A stretch of DNA of 8,617 nt, from positions 1 through 8,617 of the forward strand of contig PIXW01000121.1 of NCBI GenBank assembly GCA_003601535.1, given 5' to 3'. This DNA is from ANME-2 cluster archaeon (GTDB taxonomy: Archaea; Halobacteriota; Methanosarcinia; Methanosarcinales; Methanogasteraceae). The translations under genes were made by a program, and so were the position numbers. A model generated the notes under the pieces. The model was not told the origin of the DNA. It did no database searches and saw only the letters and a list, made by a program, of their open reading frames with translations. Positions 1 through 8,617 of this stretch are shown here, in pieces. Every line of letters starts with the position of its first letter. Within the stretch, counting starts at the first letter, position 1.

Positions 1-7
1 ACATGTA

Positions 8-2326
<2,319 letters not shown>

Positions 2327-3496
2327 ATGGATTACGAGGTCGTTGTGGTCGGTGCTGGACCTGCTGGCTGTCTGGCAGCGAAGTACGCCGCAAAAAACGG
2401 AGCAAAAACACTCATCATCGAGGAACACGCATCCATCGGATCTCCTGTGCAGTGTGCAGGACTATTGAGTACGAATGCGATCAGAGAGTGTGAAATAGCT
2501 CCGGATAGTAAATTTCATCCGATTGATGGCGCGTTCGTCTATGCACCCGATGGGCGGCGGATTTGCATATCAGGTGGCGAGGTCAAGGCGTATGTGGTCG
2601 ATCGCAGATACATCGACCGCACGCTCGCTCTCAATGCGATCCGATCCGGTGCAGATATCCTCATGCGCACGCGTGCTGTTGATATGAAGATCCATAAACA
2701 CCGGAGGATTCTTTATGTCACAATCGAGGGTGAGCCAGATACGATCGAGGCTGATGTGGTCATCGGAGCGGATGGTGTTCAGAGCCGTGTCGCACGGTCG
2801 GCTGGGATAGGCAGACCTGAAACGGTCCTGTCTGGCGCACAGATCGAAACGATCTATGATTTCGATGATGCTCGTTTTGTGGAGATCTTTCCCGGATCGT
2901 GTGCGCCCGGATTCTTTGCGTGGGCGATCCCGTATCAGGGTAGTGCACGCATCGGGCTTGCTGTCAGATCAGGACATGCGTGGGATCATCTCCAGCGATT
3001 GTTATCGCGGCACCGGGTCGTATCTCAGAAGCGCGGCGCTGGTATCACTGATCTCGTAATAGGCGCAATTCCGATCGGCGTACCGCGGAGAACAGCATCC
3101 GATGGCGTGCTCATCACCGGCGATGCGGCAGGGCAGGTCAAGCCGACATCCGGTGGAGGCATATATCCTGGTGCTGTGTGTGCGAAGATCGCAGGAACGG
3201 TAGCTGCACACGCAGTCATGGATGGGGACACATCTGCCGAACGACTTTCCGAATACGATAAACGCTGGAGGGCAGTGATCGGGCGAGAACTGGTAATCGG
3301 AAAGAAGATCAATGAATGGATGGCACATCTCGATGATTACAGGATCAACCGGCTAATTGAAGTGCTGGATGACGATGAACTGCTGGATATGATCACAAGA
3401 TACGGAGATATGGATCATCCATCGGTCGTTCTTCGAAGGCTGCTGATGAACCGGAAGAGCATGGGTGCTTTTCTGAAGATGGTTCTTGCGAGGTGA
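2327..3496 (+). CDS. Geranylgeranyl reductase family FAD-dependent oxidoreductase
   Basis: A 389-residue flavoprotein, typical in length for archaeal digeranylgeranylglycerophospholipid reductases, which saturate the isoprenoid chains of membrane ether lipids. The N-terminal Rossmann motif VVGAGPAG (G9, G11, G14) and E32 at the end of the second strand bind FAD. PVQCAGL around C43 corresponds to the conserved cysteine region after the first strand-helix unit. VIGADGVQSRVAR, near residues 145-157, is the family's DG motif. FFAWAIP with W199, followed by a glycine-rich strand, matches the YxWxFP-type substrate motif. GDAAGQVKPTSGGGIYPG at 265-282 is the second FAD site. The start is bounded by an in-frame TAG at 2318 and has no Shine-Dalgarno site. 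The gene stands alone between a divergent and a convergent neighbour. Archaea often carry several paralogues, and some act on other isoprenoid substrates such as quinones, so the exact substrate is uncertain. Confidence 0.9.
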   Translation: MDYEVVVVGAGPAGCLAAKYAAKNGAKTLIIEEHASIGSPVQCAGLLSTNAIRECEIAPDSKFHPIDGAFVYAPDGRRICISGGEVKAYVVDRRYIDRTLALNAIRSGADILMRTRAVDMKIHKHRRILYVTIEGEPDTIEADVVIGADGVQSRVARSAGIGRPETVLSGAQIETIYDFDDARFVEIFPGSCAPGFFAWAIPYQGSARIGLAVRSGHAWDHLQRLLSRHRVVSQKRGAGITDLVIGAIPIGVPRRTASDGVLITGDAAGQVKPTSGGGIYPGAVCAKIAGTVAAHAVMDGDTSAERLSEYDKRWRAVIGRELVIGKKINEWMAHLDDYRINRLIEVLDDDELLDMITRYGDMDHPSVVLRRLLMNRKSMGAFLKMVLAR

Positions 3497-3582
3497 TGTT
3501 ATTGGGTTTTCTTAAATGGATACAACGATGTTCCCTGATTCGGTGACCGGTGGTTTAAACGATCGTTTCAGGATCGAAAGGA
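3497..3582. other. Convergent intergenic gap, reductase/epimerase
   Basis: Two converging genes end here. A short pyrimidine-rich run, GGGTTTTCTT around 3504-3512, could act as a plus-strand archaeal T-rich terminator. The palindrome GTTTAAAC at 3553-3560 is present but has no T-run beside it on the minus strand. No strong stem-loop was seen and no gene is supported. Confidence 0.3.
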
Positions 3583-4536
3583 TCAAGCCCTTGTGCCATC
3601 TGAAATACCTGTTTGAGCAAACTTCCCAAACCATCCAATTGTCTCCTTCAAACCAGTCTCCAGGTCGATCTTCGGCTCCCATCCGAGAACTCTACCGGCA
3701 AGGGAAATATCAGGTCTTCTGACCTTTGGATCGTCCACAGGCAGCGGCTTATAAACGATTGGGGAGTTACTTCCTGTTATTGCGAGCACCTTCTCTGCGA
3801 ACCCGAGAATCGATATCTCATCCGGATTTCCGATGTTCACAGGCTCATTGTAACCAGAGAATGCCAGTTTCACAAGCCCATCGATCAGATCGGATACGTA
3901 ACAGAACGATCTGGTCTGCGACCCATCCCCGAATACGGTTAAGGGTCTGCCTGAGAGTGCCTGAGATATGAACGCGGGTACAACACGTCCATCGCTCACG
4001 CGCATCCTCGGTCCATAAGTGTTGAATATGCGTGCGATCTTTGTATCCATGCCGTGATAGCGGTGATATGCCATCGTGATCGCTTCTGCATACCTCTTTG
4101 CCTCGTCATAAACACCTCTTGGTCCGATCGGGTTCACATTTCCCCAGTATGTCTCTGGCTGTGGATTCACAAGCGGATCACCGTATACTTCTGATGTTGA
4201 TGCCAGCAGAAATCTAGCATTCTTCTTCTTTGCCAGTCCGAGCATGTTGTGCGTTCCGAGCGCACCGACCTTCAATGTCTGGATCGGAAGCTCAAGATAA
4301 TCGATCGGGCTTGCAGGGGATGCGAGGTGGAAGATAAAGTCAATATCCTGGTCGATGTACAGCGGTTCTGTCACATCATGCCGGATGTATGTGAAATCAT
4401 CAGAATCAATATGCTCTATGTTGCTGCTGCTTCCGGTGAGCAGATTGTCCACACAGATCACCTCATGATCATGCAGCAGAAGATCACAGAGATGCGATCC
4501 AATGAAACCTGCGCCACCTGTCACAAGTGTCTTCAT
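3583..4536 (-). CDS. UDP-glucuronate decarboxylase-like extended SDR (UXS family)
   Basis: A 317-residue NAD-dependent sugar-nucleotide enzyme of the extended short-chain dehydrogenase family, probably converting UDP-glucuronate to UDP-xylose. The NAD-binding TGGAGFIG lies at 6-13. HLASPASP at 70-77, STSEVYGDP at 113-121 and [19 protein letters not shown] at 130-148 form the pattern that distinguishes UXS from general GalE/RmlB-type epimerases. The catalytic YxxxK is Y143-K147. FNTYGPRM follows, and near the C-terminus [10 protein letters not shown] resembles the conserved UXS sugar-nucleotide-binding segment. The start follows AAAGGT (4553-4548), an 11-base-spaced weak Shine-Dalgarno site. 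No UDP-glucose dehydrogenase or glycosyltransferase is next to it, so the pathway partner is elsewhere. The product probably feeds S-layer or surface glycans (inference). A related UDP-sugar epimerase activity cannot be excluded from sequence alone. Confidence 0.87.
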   Translation of the reverse strand: MKTLVTGGAGFIGSHLCDLLLHDHEVICVDNLLTGSSSNIEHIDSDDFTYIRHDVTEPLYIDQDIDFIFHLASPASPIDYLELPIQTLKVGALGTHNMLGLAKKKNARFLLASTSEVYGDPLVNPQPETYWGNVNPIGPRGVYDEAKRYAEAITMAYHRYHGMDTKIARIFNTYGPRMRVSDGRVVPAFISQALSGRPLTVFGDGSQTRSFCYVSDLIDGLVKLAFSGYNEPVNIGNPDEISILGFAEKVLAITGSNSPIVYKPLPVDDPKVRRPDISLAGRVLGWEPKIDLETGLKETIGWFGKFAQTGISDGTRA

Positions 4537-4550
4537 ACCATGAACATACC

Positions 4551-4557
4551 TTTAAAT
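4551..4557 (+). promoter_or_regulatory. Candidate TATA box for the zinc-ribbon/dph2 operon
   Basis: TTTAAAT is centred about 27 bases ahead of the ATG at 4581, and the bases just before that ATG (ACTTAATTTC) contain no Shine-Dalgarno site. This fits a leaderless archaeal transcript that starts at or next to the start codon. On the opposite strand the same box is only about 17 bases from the epimerase start, too close for a leaderless start there. Confidence 0.5.
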
Positions 4558-4580
4558 GAGCATAAGGTTTACTTAATTTC

Positions 4581-5087
4581 ATGGAACGAAAGAGATGCAT
4601 CATCTGTCACAACGAACTGGATTCGACGCATTACGAGGGCTATGATATCTGCACCGAATGTTTCGATCTGATGGAAGATCTGATGAGCGAGTACTTCCTG
4701 AGGACGATTACACATAAGGGAACCGGCGTAGGAGAGATGTATTCAAAATATTTAAAAGATAGTATTAAATATGTAACAGATTATAAGAGAATCCGTGAGA
4801 AATCGGAGAGGTATTTTAAGGATGTCAAAGATCGGCTGGAAACCGCTGTGGAAGCAGGGGCAGGACCGCGACAGCAGTATCTCGAACGTATGCTGCTGGT
4901 TCTGGAATGGCTGCAGAACAATCCGACATTTTATAATTATTATTTCAAAGAATATTATTCATGCCCGAACTGCGGAGCATCAATCTTTGAGCATTATGAG
5001 AAGCAGATGGTTGGTGACTGGCTCATGATCACCTGCTCGAGATGCGGTACCCTGATCAAGAAGTACTTCCTGCCAGGAAGGATATGA
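4581..5087 (+). CDS. Hypothetical protein with two paired-CxxC metal-binding sites, coupled to dph2
   Basis: A 168-residue protein that I do not recognise as a named family. It has two metal-site candidates. At the N-terminus C6xxC9 pairs with C24xxC27, a short treble-clef or zinc-ribbon-like knuckle. At the C-terminus C128PNC131 and C152SRC155 are 20 residues apart and each is followed by glycine, as in rubredoxin and zinc-ribbon knuckles. Between them lies a helical, charged and tyrosine-rich segment (about 28-122). There is no signal peptide or membrane segment, so it is probably cytosolic. The stop codon overlaps the dph2 start (ATGA), implying co-translation. Codon use in the middle (4741-4790) is noticeably AT-rich compared with neighbouring genes. 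Zinc or iron binding is inferred. Possible roles are a redox partner or accessory factor for Dph2, or a nucleic-acid-binding protein whose location is incidental. Confidence 0.85.
   Translation: MERKRCIICHNELDSTHYEGYDICTECFDLMEDLMSEYFLRTITHKGTGVGEMYSKYLKDSIKYVTDYKRIREKSERYFKDVKDRLETAVEAGAGPRQQYLERMLLVLEWLQNNPTFYNYYFKEYYSCPNCGASIFEHYEKQMVGDWLMITCSRCGTLIKKYFLPGRI
5075..5080 (+). promoter_or_regulatory. Shine-Dalgarno region that sets the dph2 start
   Basis: AGGAAG lies directly ahead of ATG 5084 (AGGAAGGATATG), inside the end of the upstream gene. It favours 5084 over the earlier in-frame ATG at 5042, whose 14 extra residues (MRYPDQEVLPARKD) overlap the upstream zinc-ribbon codons and do not resemble a Dph2 N-terminus. 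Confidence 0.6.
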
Positions 5088-6049
5088 TATATAACTTTGA
5101 TCTGGATTACGTTGTAGATACGATCAAAAAAAACTGCGCCAGAACCGTTGGACTCCAGTTTCCGGATGGTTTCAAGCGAAAGGCGATCGAGATATCAAGG
5201 GAAATTGAGAGCCGTACAGATTCAAGGGTTATCATATCTGCGAACTCCTGTTTTGGCGCATGTGACATCGATACCAGACTCCTTGAGTCGGTTGATCTTC
5301 TGTTTCATTTCGGACATGCAGAGATACCGAACATAAGAGTGAAGAATGTGATCTTCATCGAGGTAGAATCAGATATCGATCTTCTTCCGGTACTAAAGAA
5401 GGCAGTAAAAGTTGTGAGCGGCAGTACAGGGCTCATCTCAACGGTTCAGTTCGTACACAAGCTTTACGATGTGCAGCAGTATCTTGGAGAGCATGACATA
5501 CACAGCACAGTCAGCAGCGGCGACACGCGCATCGCATATCCCGGACTCGTTCTCGGATGCAATTTTTCTGCTGTGCCTGATTGTGATGAGTATCTGTATA
5601 TCGGCACAGGGAATTTTCATGCGCTTGGGGTATCGCTTGTGACCAGAAAAACCGTCTGGATCGCAGACCCACTGATAAACGAGATCAGGAGACCGGACGC
5701 TGATAAAGTGCTGCGCCAGCGGTGCGCTGCTATCGAACGATCACTCGATGCGCAATCAGTAGGGATCATCGTCTCCACGAAGATCGGTCAGTGCAGAAGA
5801 GATCTCGCTTATGATCTGCGTTACATGGCAGAAGAGCATGATCTGGATGCGCACATTCTGATGATGGACATGATTACGCCAGAGACATTGCTGCCTTATG
5901 ATCTCGATGTATATGTGAATACAGCGTGTCCGCGGATTGCAATCGATGATGCTGCGCTGTTCCCGGCACCGATGCTGACGCCGGTTGAATTCGAGATCGT
6001 AATCGGGGAGCGGAGATGGGAGGATCTGGTGTTTGATGAGATATTGTAG
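5084..6049 (+). CDS. dph2: 2-(3-amino-3-carboxypropyl)histidine synthase Dph2, diphthamide step 1
   Basis: A 321-residue archaeal Dph2, which uses a [4Fe-4S] cluster to cleave S-adenosylmethionine unconventionally and transfers the 3-amino-3-carboxypropyl group to a histidine of elongation factor 2, starting diphthamide synthesis. Three cysteines fit the known cluster ligands of Pyrococcus Dph2 (C59, C163, C287 there). Here they are C60 in CFGACD, C159 in LVLGCNF and C282 in NTACPRIAIDD. GLQFPDG at 23-29, the GTGNFHALG segment around 174-182 and TKIGQ at 232-236 are further family signatures, and the three-domain length is normal. The start at 5084 is chosen from the ATGA overlap and the Shine-Dalgarno match. 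Archaeal Dph2 works as a homodimer. The gene is cotranscribed with the four-CxxC protein upstream and ends 18 bases from a converging gene. C56, four residues before the ligand C60, is an additional nearby cysteine. Confidence 0.96.
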   Translation: MIYNFDLDYVVDTIKKNCARTVGLQFPDGFKRKAIEISREIESRTDSRVIISANSCFGACDIDTRLLESVDLLFHFGHAEIPNIRVKNVIFIEVESDIDLLPVLKKAVKVVSGSTGLISTVQFVHKLYDVQQYLGEHDIHSTVSSGDTRIAYPGLVLGCNFSAVPDCDEYLYIGTGNFHALGVSLVTRKTVWIADPLINEIRRPDADKVLRQRCAAIERSLDAQSVGIIVSTKIGQCRRDLAYDLRYMAEEHDLDAHILMMDMITPETLLPYDLDVYVNTACPRIAIDDAALFPAPMLTPVEFEIVIGERRWEDLVFDEIL

Positions 6050-6067
6050 CCTCGGCAATCGAGTGTA

Positions 6068-7105
6068 CTATTGAGCAGCATCCCTGATCTCGCGCAGTCT
6101 TGGCAGATCTGTGTATGTGAGCAGCAATGTCAGCGTGACAAGACTTCTCTTTGTAAGAGAGATTCCTAGATAGTGACCTGATGATGAATTTTCCTGCTGA
6201 AATCTCTCTATTGACCCTGTATCTATCGCATTTTCCTTCTTCATATACCACGGCGGCACCCTGAAGAGTGCCGTACTCTTCTGGGCGTCTTTTGTATCCA
6301 CGTTTATGGATAGTTTCTCAACAGCGACGCCGATCATGGTCTGCACATCGATCGGCTTATGTCCGCCGATCGGGATGAAATAATGAAATAAATCCTTTGA
6401 CAGGACGCTTGCACGGCCGAAGGCAGAAAAACCACCTCCCGGGAGAGATATAGAGGATATCACATCCCTTACACCGATACTTGATGCTGTGGACATCTTT
6501 GGATCGGATCCGGAGAGGATATCGGAAACAACAGCAGCAGCATACTGGTTGTATCGCGGGTACATGCTGTCGATATTATCGGTGTAGGCGATGCGCTGGT
6601 TGTCCATCAGGACGAATGCATCAGTGTATCGTTTGAGATGTTCGATTGCATAACTCACATTCCGGTACTGTGCACGCATATCCGTATCCGCACCACCCGG
6701 AGACGGGAGCGTACCAAAGACCATGATCGGTATGCTGAGATCGCTCAACGCGCGTGCGATAGTTGGCGATATTCCGGTTCCTGCGACTCCGCCGAACCCG
6801 AGAAACAGGATTGCAGCATCGACACCTTCGATGTTATCATTCAGTAGTTCAAGCAGCGCAGCATCATACGACTCCATTGCAGATGCGGACGCGGAAACAT
6901 CCTTAAAATCCCGCCTGCCAACCACATCGCCGCCGGATCGGAAGAACCCTTTATCGGTCAGCACATACTGCTCCTTCTTCCGAACATGTTCGAATGCGAC
7001 TCTCGGGTTGATCGCTATTCTTGGATTCTTCCCTGCTCCACGCTCACAAACCGCATCCAAAAGCGCACTTCCGGCATTTCCTGCGCCGATCAGTAAAACT
7101 GCCAT
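6068..7105 (-). CDS. Divergent CetZ-like protein of the tubulin/FtsZ superfamily
   Basis: A 345-residue cytoskeletal GTPase relative. Loop T1 is visible as LLIGAGNAGSALLDAV (4-19), then AINP (31-34) in the position of the CetZ AVN motif. The G-box is GGVAGTG at 105-111 followed by P114, with VFGTLPSPGG (129-138) after it. LMDNQRI (166-172) and YPRYNQYAA with N186 fit the CetZ guanine-contact region. The T7-like segment SIGVRDVISS near 209-218 precedes PGGGFSAFGRAS, and D214 takes the place of the catalytic acidic residue. The C-terminal half (about 200-345) would be the activation domain. Two G-box positions are altered relative to GGGTGSG: V107 for the third Gly and A108 for Thr. There is no long tail for partner binding. 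Members of this superfamily act in archaeal cell shape or division; this one's role is unknown. No Shine-Dalgarno site precedes the ATG, and a TATA box 26 bases upstream suggests a leaderless transcript. Confidence 0.8.
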   Translation of the reverse strand: MAVLLIGAGNAGSALLDAVCERGAGKNPRIAINPRVAFEHVRKKEQYVLTDKGFFRSGGDVVGRRDFKDVSASASAMESYDAALLELLNDNIEGVDAAILFLGFGGVAGTGISPTIARALSDLSIPIMVFGTLPSPGGADTDMRAQYRNVSYAIEHLKRYTDAFVLMDNQRIAYTDNIDSMYPRYNQYAAAVVSDILSGSDPKMSTASSIGVRDVISSISLPGGGFSAFGRASVLSKDLFHYFIPIGGHKPIDVQTMIGVAVEKLSINVDTKDAQKSTALFRVPPWYMKKENAIDTGSIERFQQENSSSGHYLGISLTKRSLVTLTLLLTYTDLPRLREIRDAAQ

Positions 7106-7127
7106 ATATAACGGATCAACCGCAATG

Positions 7128-7135
7128 CATATATG
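7128..7135. promoter_or_regulatory. Palindromic TATA box shared by two divergent leaderless genes
   Basis: CATATATG reads the same on both strands. Its centre (7131.5) is 25.5 bases from the plus-strand ATG at 7157 and 26.5 bases from the minus-strand ATG at 7105, the spacing expected between an archaeal TATA box and a transcription start at the A of the start codon. On the minus strand it is preceded by CGAAAAAT, a good BRE-like purine/A-rich element. On the plus strand the preceding CCGCAATG is a weaker match. This suggests stronger transcription toward the CetZ-like gene. Other AT runs (TATATA by 7105, TTATATT at 7150-7156) abut the start codons and are too close to be the boxes. Confidence 0.6.
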
Positions 7136-7156
7136 ATTTTTCGTAGTGGTTATATT

Positions 7157-8125
7157 ATGGTTCGAGCGATCAATCTGCTGGCAGCCATCCTGATACTGTG
7201 TATGCTTGCAATGCCAGTTCTCGGAGATGATGCACTAAAACGGGAACTGGTCGAGCAGACGAGCAAGATCAATCTTCCGGTACTTGCCAGGTACCAGGAA
7301 CTCGATCTCATGCGCAAACAGATCCTGATCACGCTGCAAACCCTTTCGCCTGATCAGGTTACCGAATCGACAAGGAAATGGGTGAATATCGCATCAGGAC
7401 CAAACGGGATTCTTCAGAAATTCGATGGGATCAATGATCTTGCATCAAAGGACGATCCTCATTCTCACGAAGAAGCACTGACCCGTGCAACAGGTCTCAA
7501 GAATGACATAAACGCTCTCGAAGGATATCCACAGGCTAAGGAGAATTTCATCGCGTTTTATCCGAAAACTGCGTTATCACATTTTTTCACGGATCAGGGA
7601 GAATATTTTGAAAGACTGGCTGATAGCGAAAATGATACTCGCCTGGCGATCGATTATTACGAGCATGCTCTTTCTGCGTACAGAGAGGCAGAGGATATCA
7701 CAAAAACTACCTATCTCGACCTGAAGGTTAAAGAATTGAGATCTGAATATCAGTTTGATATGGAGATTGCGAATGAATCATTAGCTGTTGGAGAAACAAA
7801 ATTTAATCAGTCTTTATACGGGCTGAACCATTCTGGCAATTTTATATCGGTTGCGACCGGGATTCTGTCAGCGAGAACATCGAAGAGGGAACTTTCTACT
7901 GTGTATAAGATATACCAGAAACATGGCGACGAGAGAGCTTCAGAGATCGGCGAAAAACTTGCCGAGATCGATTGCATCCATGCAGAACTTGTTGATCTGT
8001 TTTTGAAGTATGCTGCGGTATCTGTCACGGTGTTCATTGTGATGCTCGTGTGTGTGCTCGGTCTGCTCTTCAGATGGACTCATGCGGTCGAGGATACCCT
8101 GCTCGGAAACGAGGTGATCCGGTGA
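7157..8125 (+). CDS. Signal-peptide, single-pass membrane-anchored helical protein of unknown function
   Basis: A 322-residue protein that I do not recognise. The first 23 residues form a signal peptide (hydrophobic 6-22, likely cleavage near VLG-DD). Residues 24-284 are a mostly helical outside domain, with a TPR-like helical pair around LAIDYYEHALSAYREAED (163-180). A membrane helix follows at about 285-305, then a 17-residue tail that is presumably cytoplasmic. Four N-glycosylation sequons (N159DT, N206ES, N217QS, N224HS) fit an exposed surface location. The start at 7157 is preferred to an in-frame ATG at 7133 because the latter lies inside the shared TATA box and would add eight residues (MIFRSGYI) ahead of the signal peptide. 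The stop overlaps the next gene's GTG start, so the two are probably co-translated. It is transcribed divergently from the CetZ-like gene. Confidence 0.88.
   Translation: MVRAINLLAAILILCMLAMPVLGDDALKRELVEQTSKINLPVLARYQELDLMRKQILITLQTLSPDQVTESTRKWVNIASGPNGILQKFDGINDLASKDDPHSHEEALTRATGLKNDINALEGYPQAKENFIAFYPKTALSHFFTDQGEYFERLADSENDTRLAIDYYEHALSAYREAEDITKTTYLDLKVKELRSEYQFDMEIANESLAVGETKFNQSLYGLNHSGNFISVATGILSARTSKRELSTVYKIYQKHGDERASEIGEKLAEIDCIHAELVDLFLKYAAVSVTVFIVMLVCVLGLLFRWTHAVEDTLLGNEVIR
8111..8120 (+). promoter_or_regulatory. Very strong Shine-Dalgarno site for the GTG-started downstream gene
   Basis: GAGGTGATCC is a 10-base match to the complement of the universal 16S rRNA 3' end (GGATCACCTC). 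The GAGGTG core is 5 bases from the GTG at 8122. It lies inside the last codons of the upstream gene and decides the start of the next reading frame, which begins with GTG rather than ATG. Confidence 0.8.
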
Positions 8126-8617
8126 GGAAGGCTATATTGTTGTTTGTGGTGTTTTTCGTGCTCGTGCAGACCGCGCAGGCAGGGCTTTCCGTGAGCAGTG
8201 GTTCCTGCAGGATCAAAGATCTGGAGGGAACAGCGACTGTGACACTTACCCTGAAAACTGCTGGAAACGAGAGCATGACCGTGTATGCTCCTTCACTTCC
8301 ATCGCCAGAAAAAGGCATCACGCTGACAGCACTGGATAGGTACCCCATATCCCTATCCGGATCGACGAATGTTAGGATTGAGGTGCGTATCACAAAAGCC
8401 GTCAGCAGGGGCACATATAGGGCAACGGTGTACTTTGGCGATAGCACCGGAACCATCACCATCAATGCCGACCGTTCGGTCCCGGCACATCTTGCACCGC
8501 TCCAGAACATCGATGCAGGCAAGATCGTGTTTGACAAACCAAGAAAGGAGATGGAGAAGACCGGTTTTAAGGTCGAGAAGAAGTTTGAGATCGTGAACGA
8601 TGGCGATGAAACGATGG
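8122..8617 (+). CDS. Secreted beta-rich protein, partial at window edge
   Basis: An open frame from GTG 8122 to the window end, 165 complete codons, with no stop. It begins with a clear signal peptide: RK at positions 2-3, a hydrophobic stretch at 4-15 and an AQA-G cleavage site at 18-21. The mature part alternates short hydrophobic and polar residues with many Thr/Ser/Val (for example TATVTLTLKTAGNESMTVY and RGTYRATVYFGDSTGTITI), typical of immunoglobulin-like or other beta-sandwich domains. A second repeat-like segment starts near residue 135 (GKIVFDKPRKEMEKTGFKV), and EIVNDGDE resembles the conserved Asn-Gly/Asp turn of surface CARDB/NEW3-type domains. The strong ribosome site and GTGA overlap put it in an operon with the membrane protein. 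Family and C-terminal anchor cannot be determined because the gene is cut. Confidence 0.8.
   Translation, partial: MRKAILLFVVFFVLVQTAQAGLSVSSGSCRIKDLEGTATVTLTLKTAGNESMTVYAPSLPSPEKGITLTALDRYPISLSGSTNVRIEVRITKAVSRGTYRATVYFGDSTGTITINADRSVPAHLAPLQNIDAGKIVFDKPRKEMEKTGFKVEKKFEIVNDGDETM

Noticed and set aside
3496..3546. 16-codon frame starting in the TGATG at the reductase stop (MLLGFLKWIQRCSLIR)
   Set aside because: The GAGGTG ahead of it has no spacer to the ATG and the peptide is too short to judge; it lies in a convergent gap.
3541..3585. Clustered short palindromes (GGTGACC, GTTTAAAC, CGATCG) in the convergent gap as an attachment site or terminator hairpin
   Set aside because: They do not combine into one stem, no integrase or repeat partner is present, and no T-run follows.
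5042..5083. Upstream in-frame ATG for dph2
   Set aside because: It would overlap the zinc-ribbon gene's C-terminal knuckle by 46 bases, lacks a ribosome site, and adds a tail not matching Dph2; 5084 has the ATGA overlap and AGGAAG.
7133..7156. Upstream in-frame ATG for the membrane protein
   Set aside because: It sits within the palindromic TATA box and would put eight residues before an otherwise standard signal peptide; 7157 is the better start.

Overview
The window looks archaeal, most likely a euryarchaeon from the methanogen/ANME side of the tree (Halobacteriota-like). This is inferred from the protein families and has not been tested by search. The evidence is a two-ring CDC48/VAT AAA ATPase, a geranylgeranyl-reductase-family flavoprotein (archaeal lipid saturation), a single-subunit archaeal-type Dph2 for diphthamide, and a CetZ-like tubulin relative. 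Several first genes lack a Shine-Dalgarno site and instead have a TATA-like box about 26 bases upstream of the start codon, as expected for archaeal leaderless transcripts. Coding density is high, with no rRNA, tRNA, CRISPR array, insertion sequence or phage gene seen.

Layout: (1) cdc48 on the minus strand, 8-2200. (2) A 126-base divergent gap, then a geranylgeranyl-reductase-like gene on plus, 2327-3496. (3) An 86-base convergent gap, then a UDP-glucuronate decarboxylase-like SDR gene on minus, 3583-4536. (4) A 44-base divergent gap, then a plus-strand two-gene operon: a small protein with four CxxC pairs (4581-5087) overlapping dph2 (5084-6049) by ATGA. (5) An 18-base convergent gap, then a divergent CetZ/FtsZ-superfamily gene on minus, 6068-7105. 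(6) A 51-base divergent promoter region, then a plus-strand operon of a single-pass, signal-peptide-bearing membrane protein (7157-8125) and a secreted beta-rich protein (8122 to the window edge), overlapping by GTGA.

Most of the window is housekeeping: protein unfolding, lipid reduction, nucleotide-sugar synthesis and EF-2 modification. The less ordinary parts are the last two blocks. The four-CxxC protein is translationally coupled to dph2 and could be a redox or metal partner of that radical enzyme, which has no recognised Dph3-type electron donor in archaea. The CetZ-like protein has an altered GTP-binding signature. It shares one palindromic TATA box with an envelope-protein operon on the other strand, suggesting a co-expressed cytoskeleton/envelope module. 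Across the window GATC is strongly over-represented, about four-fold by hand count in the first 3.6 kb.
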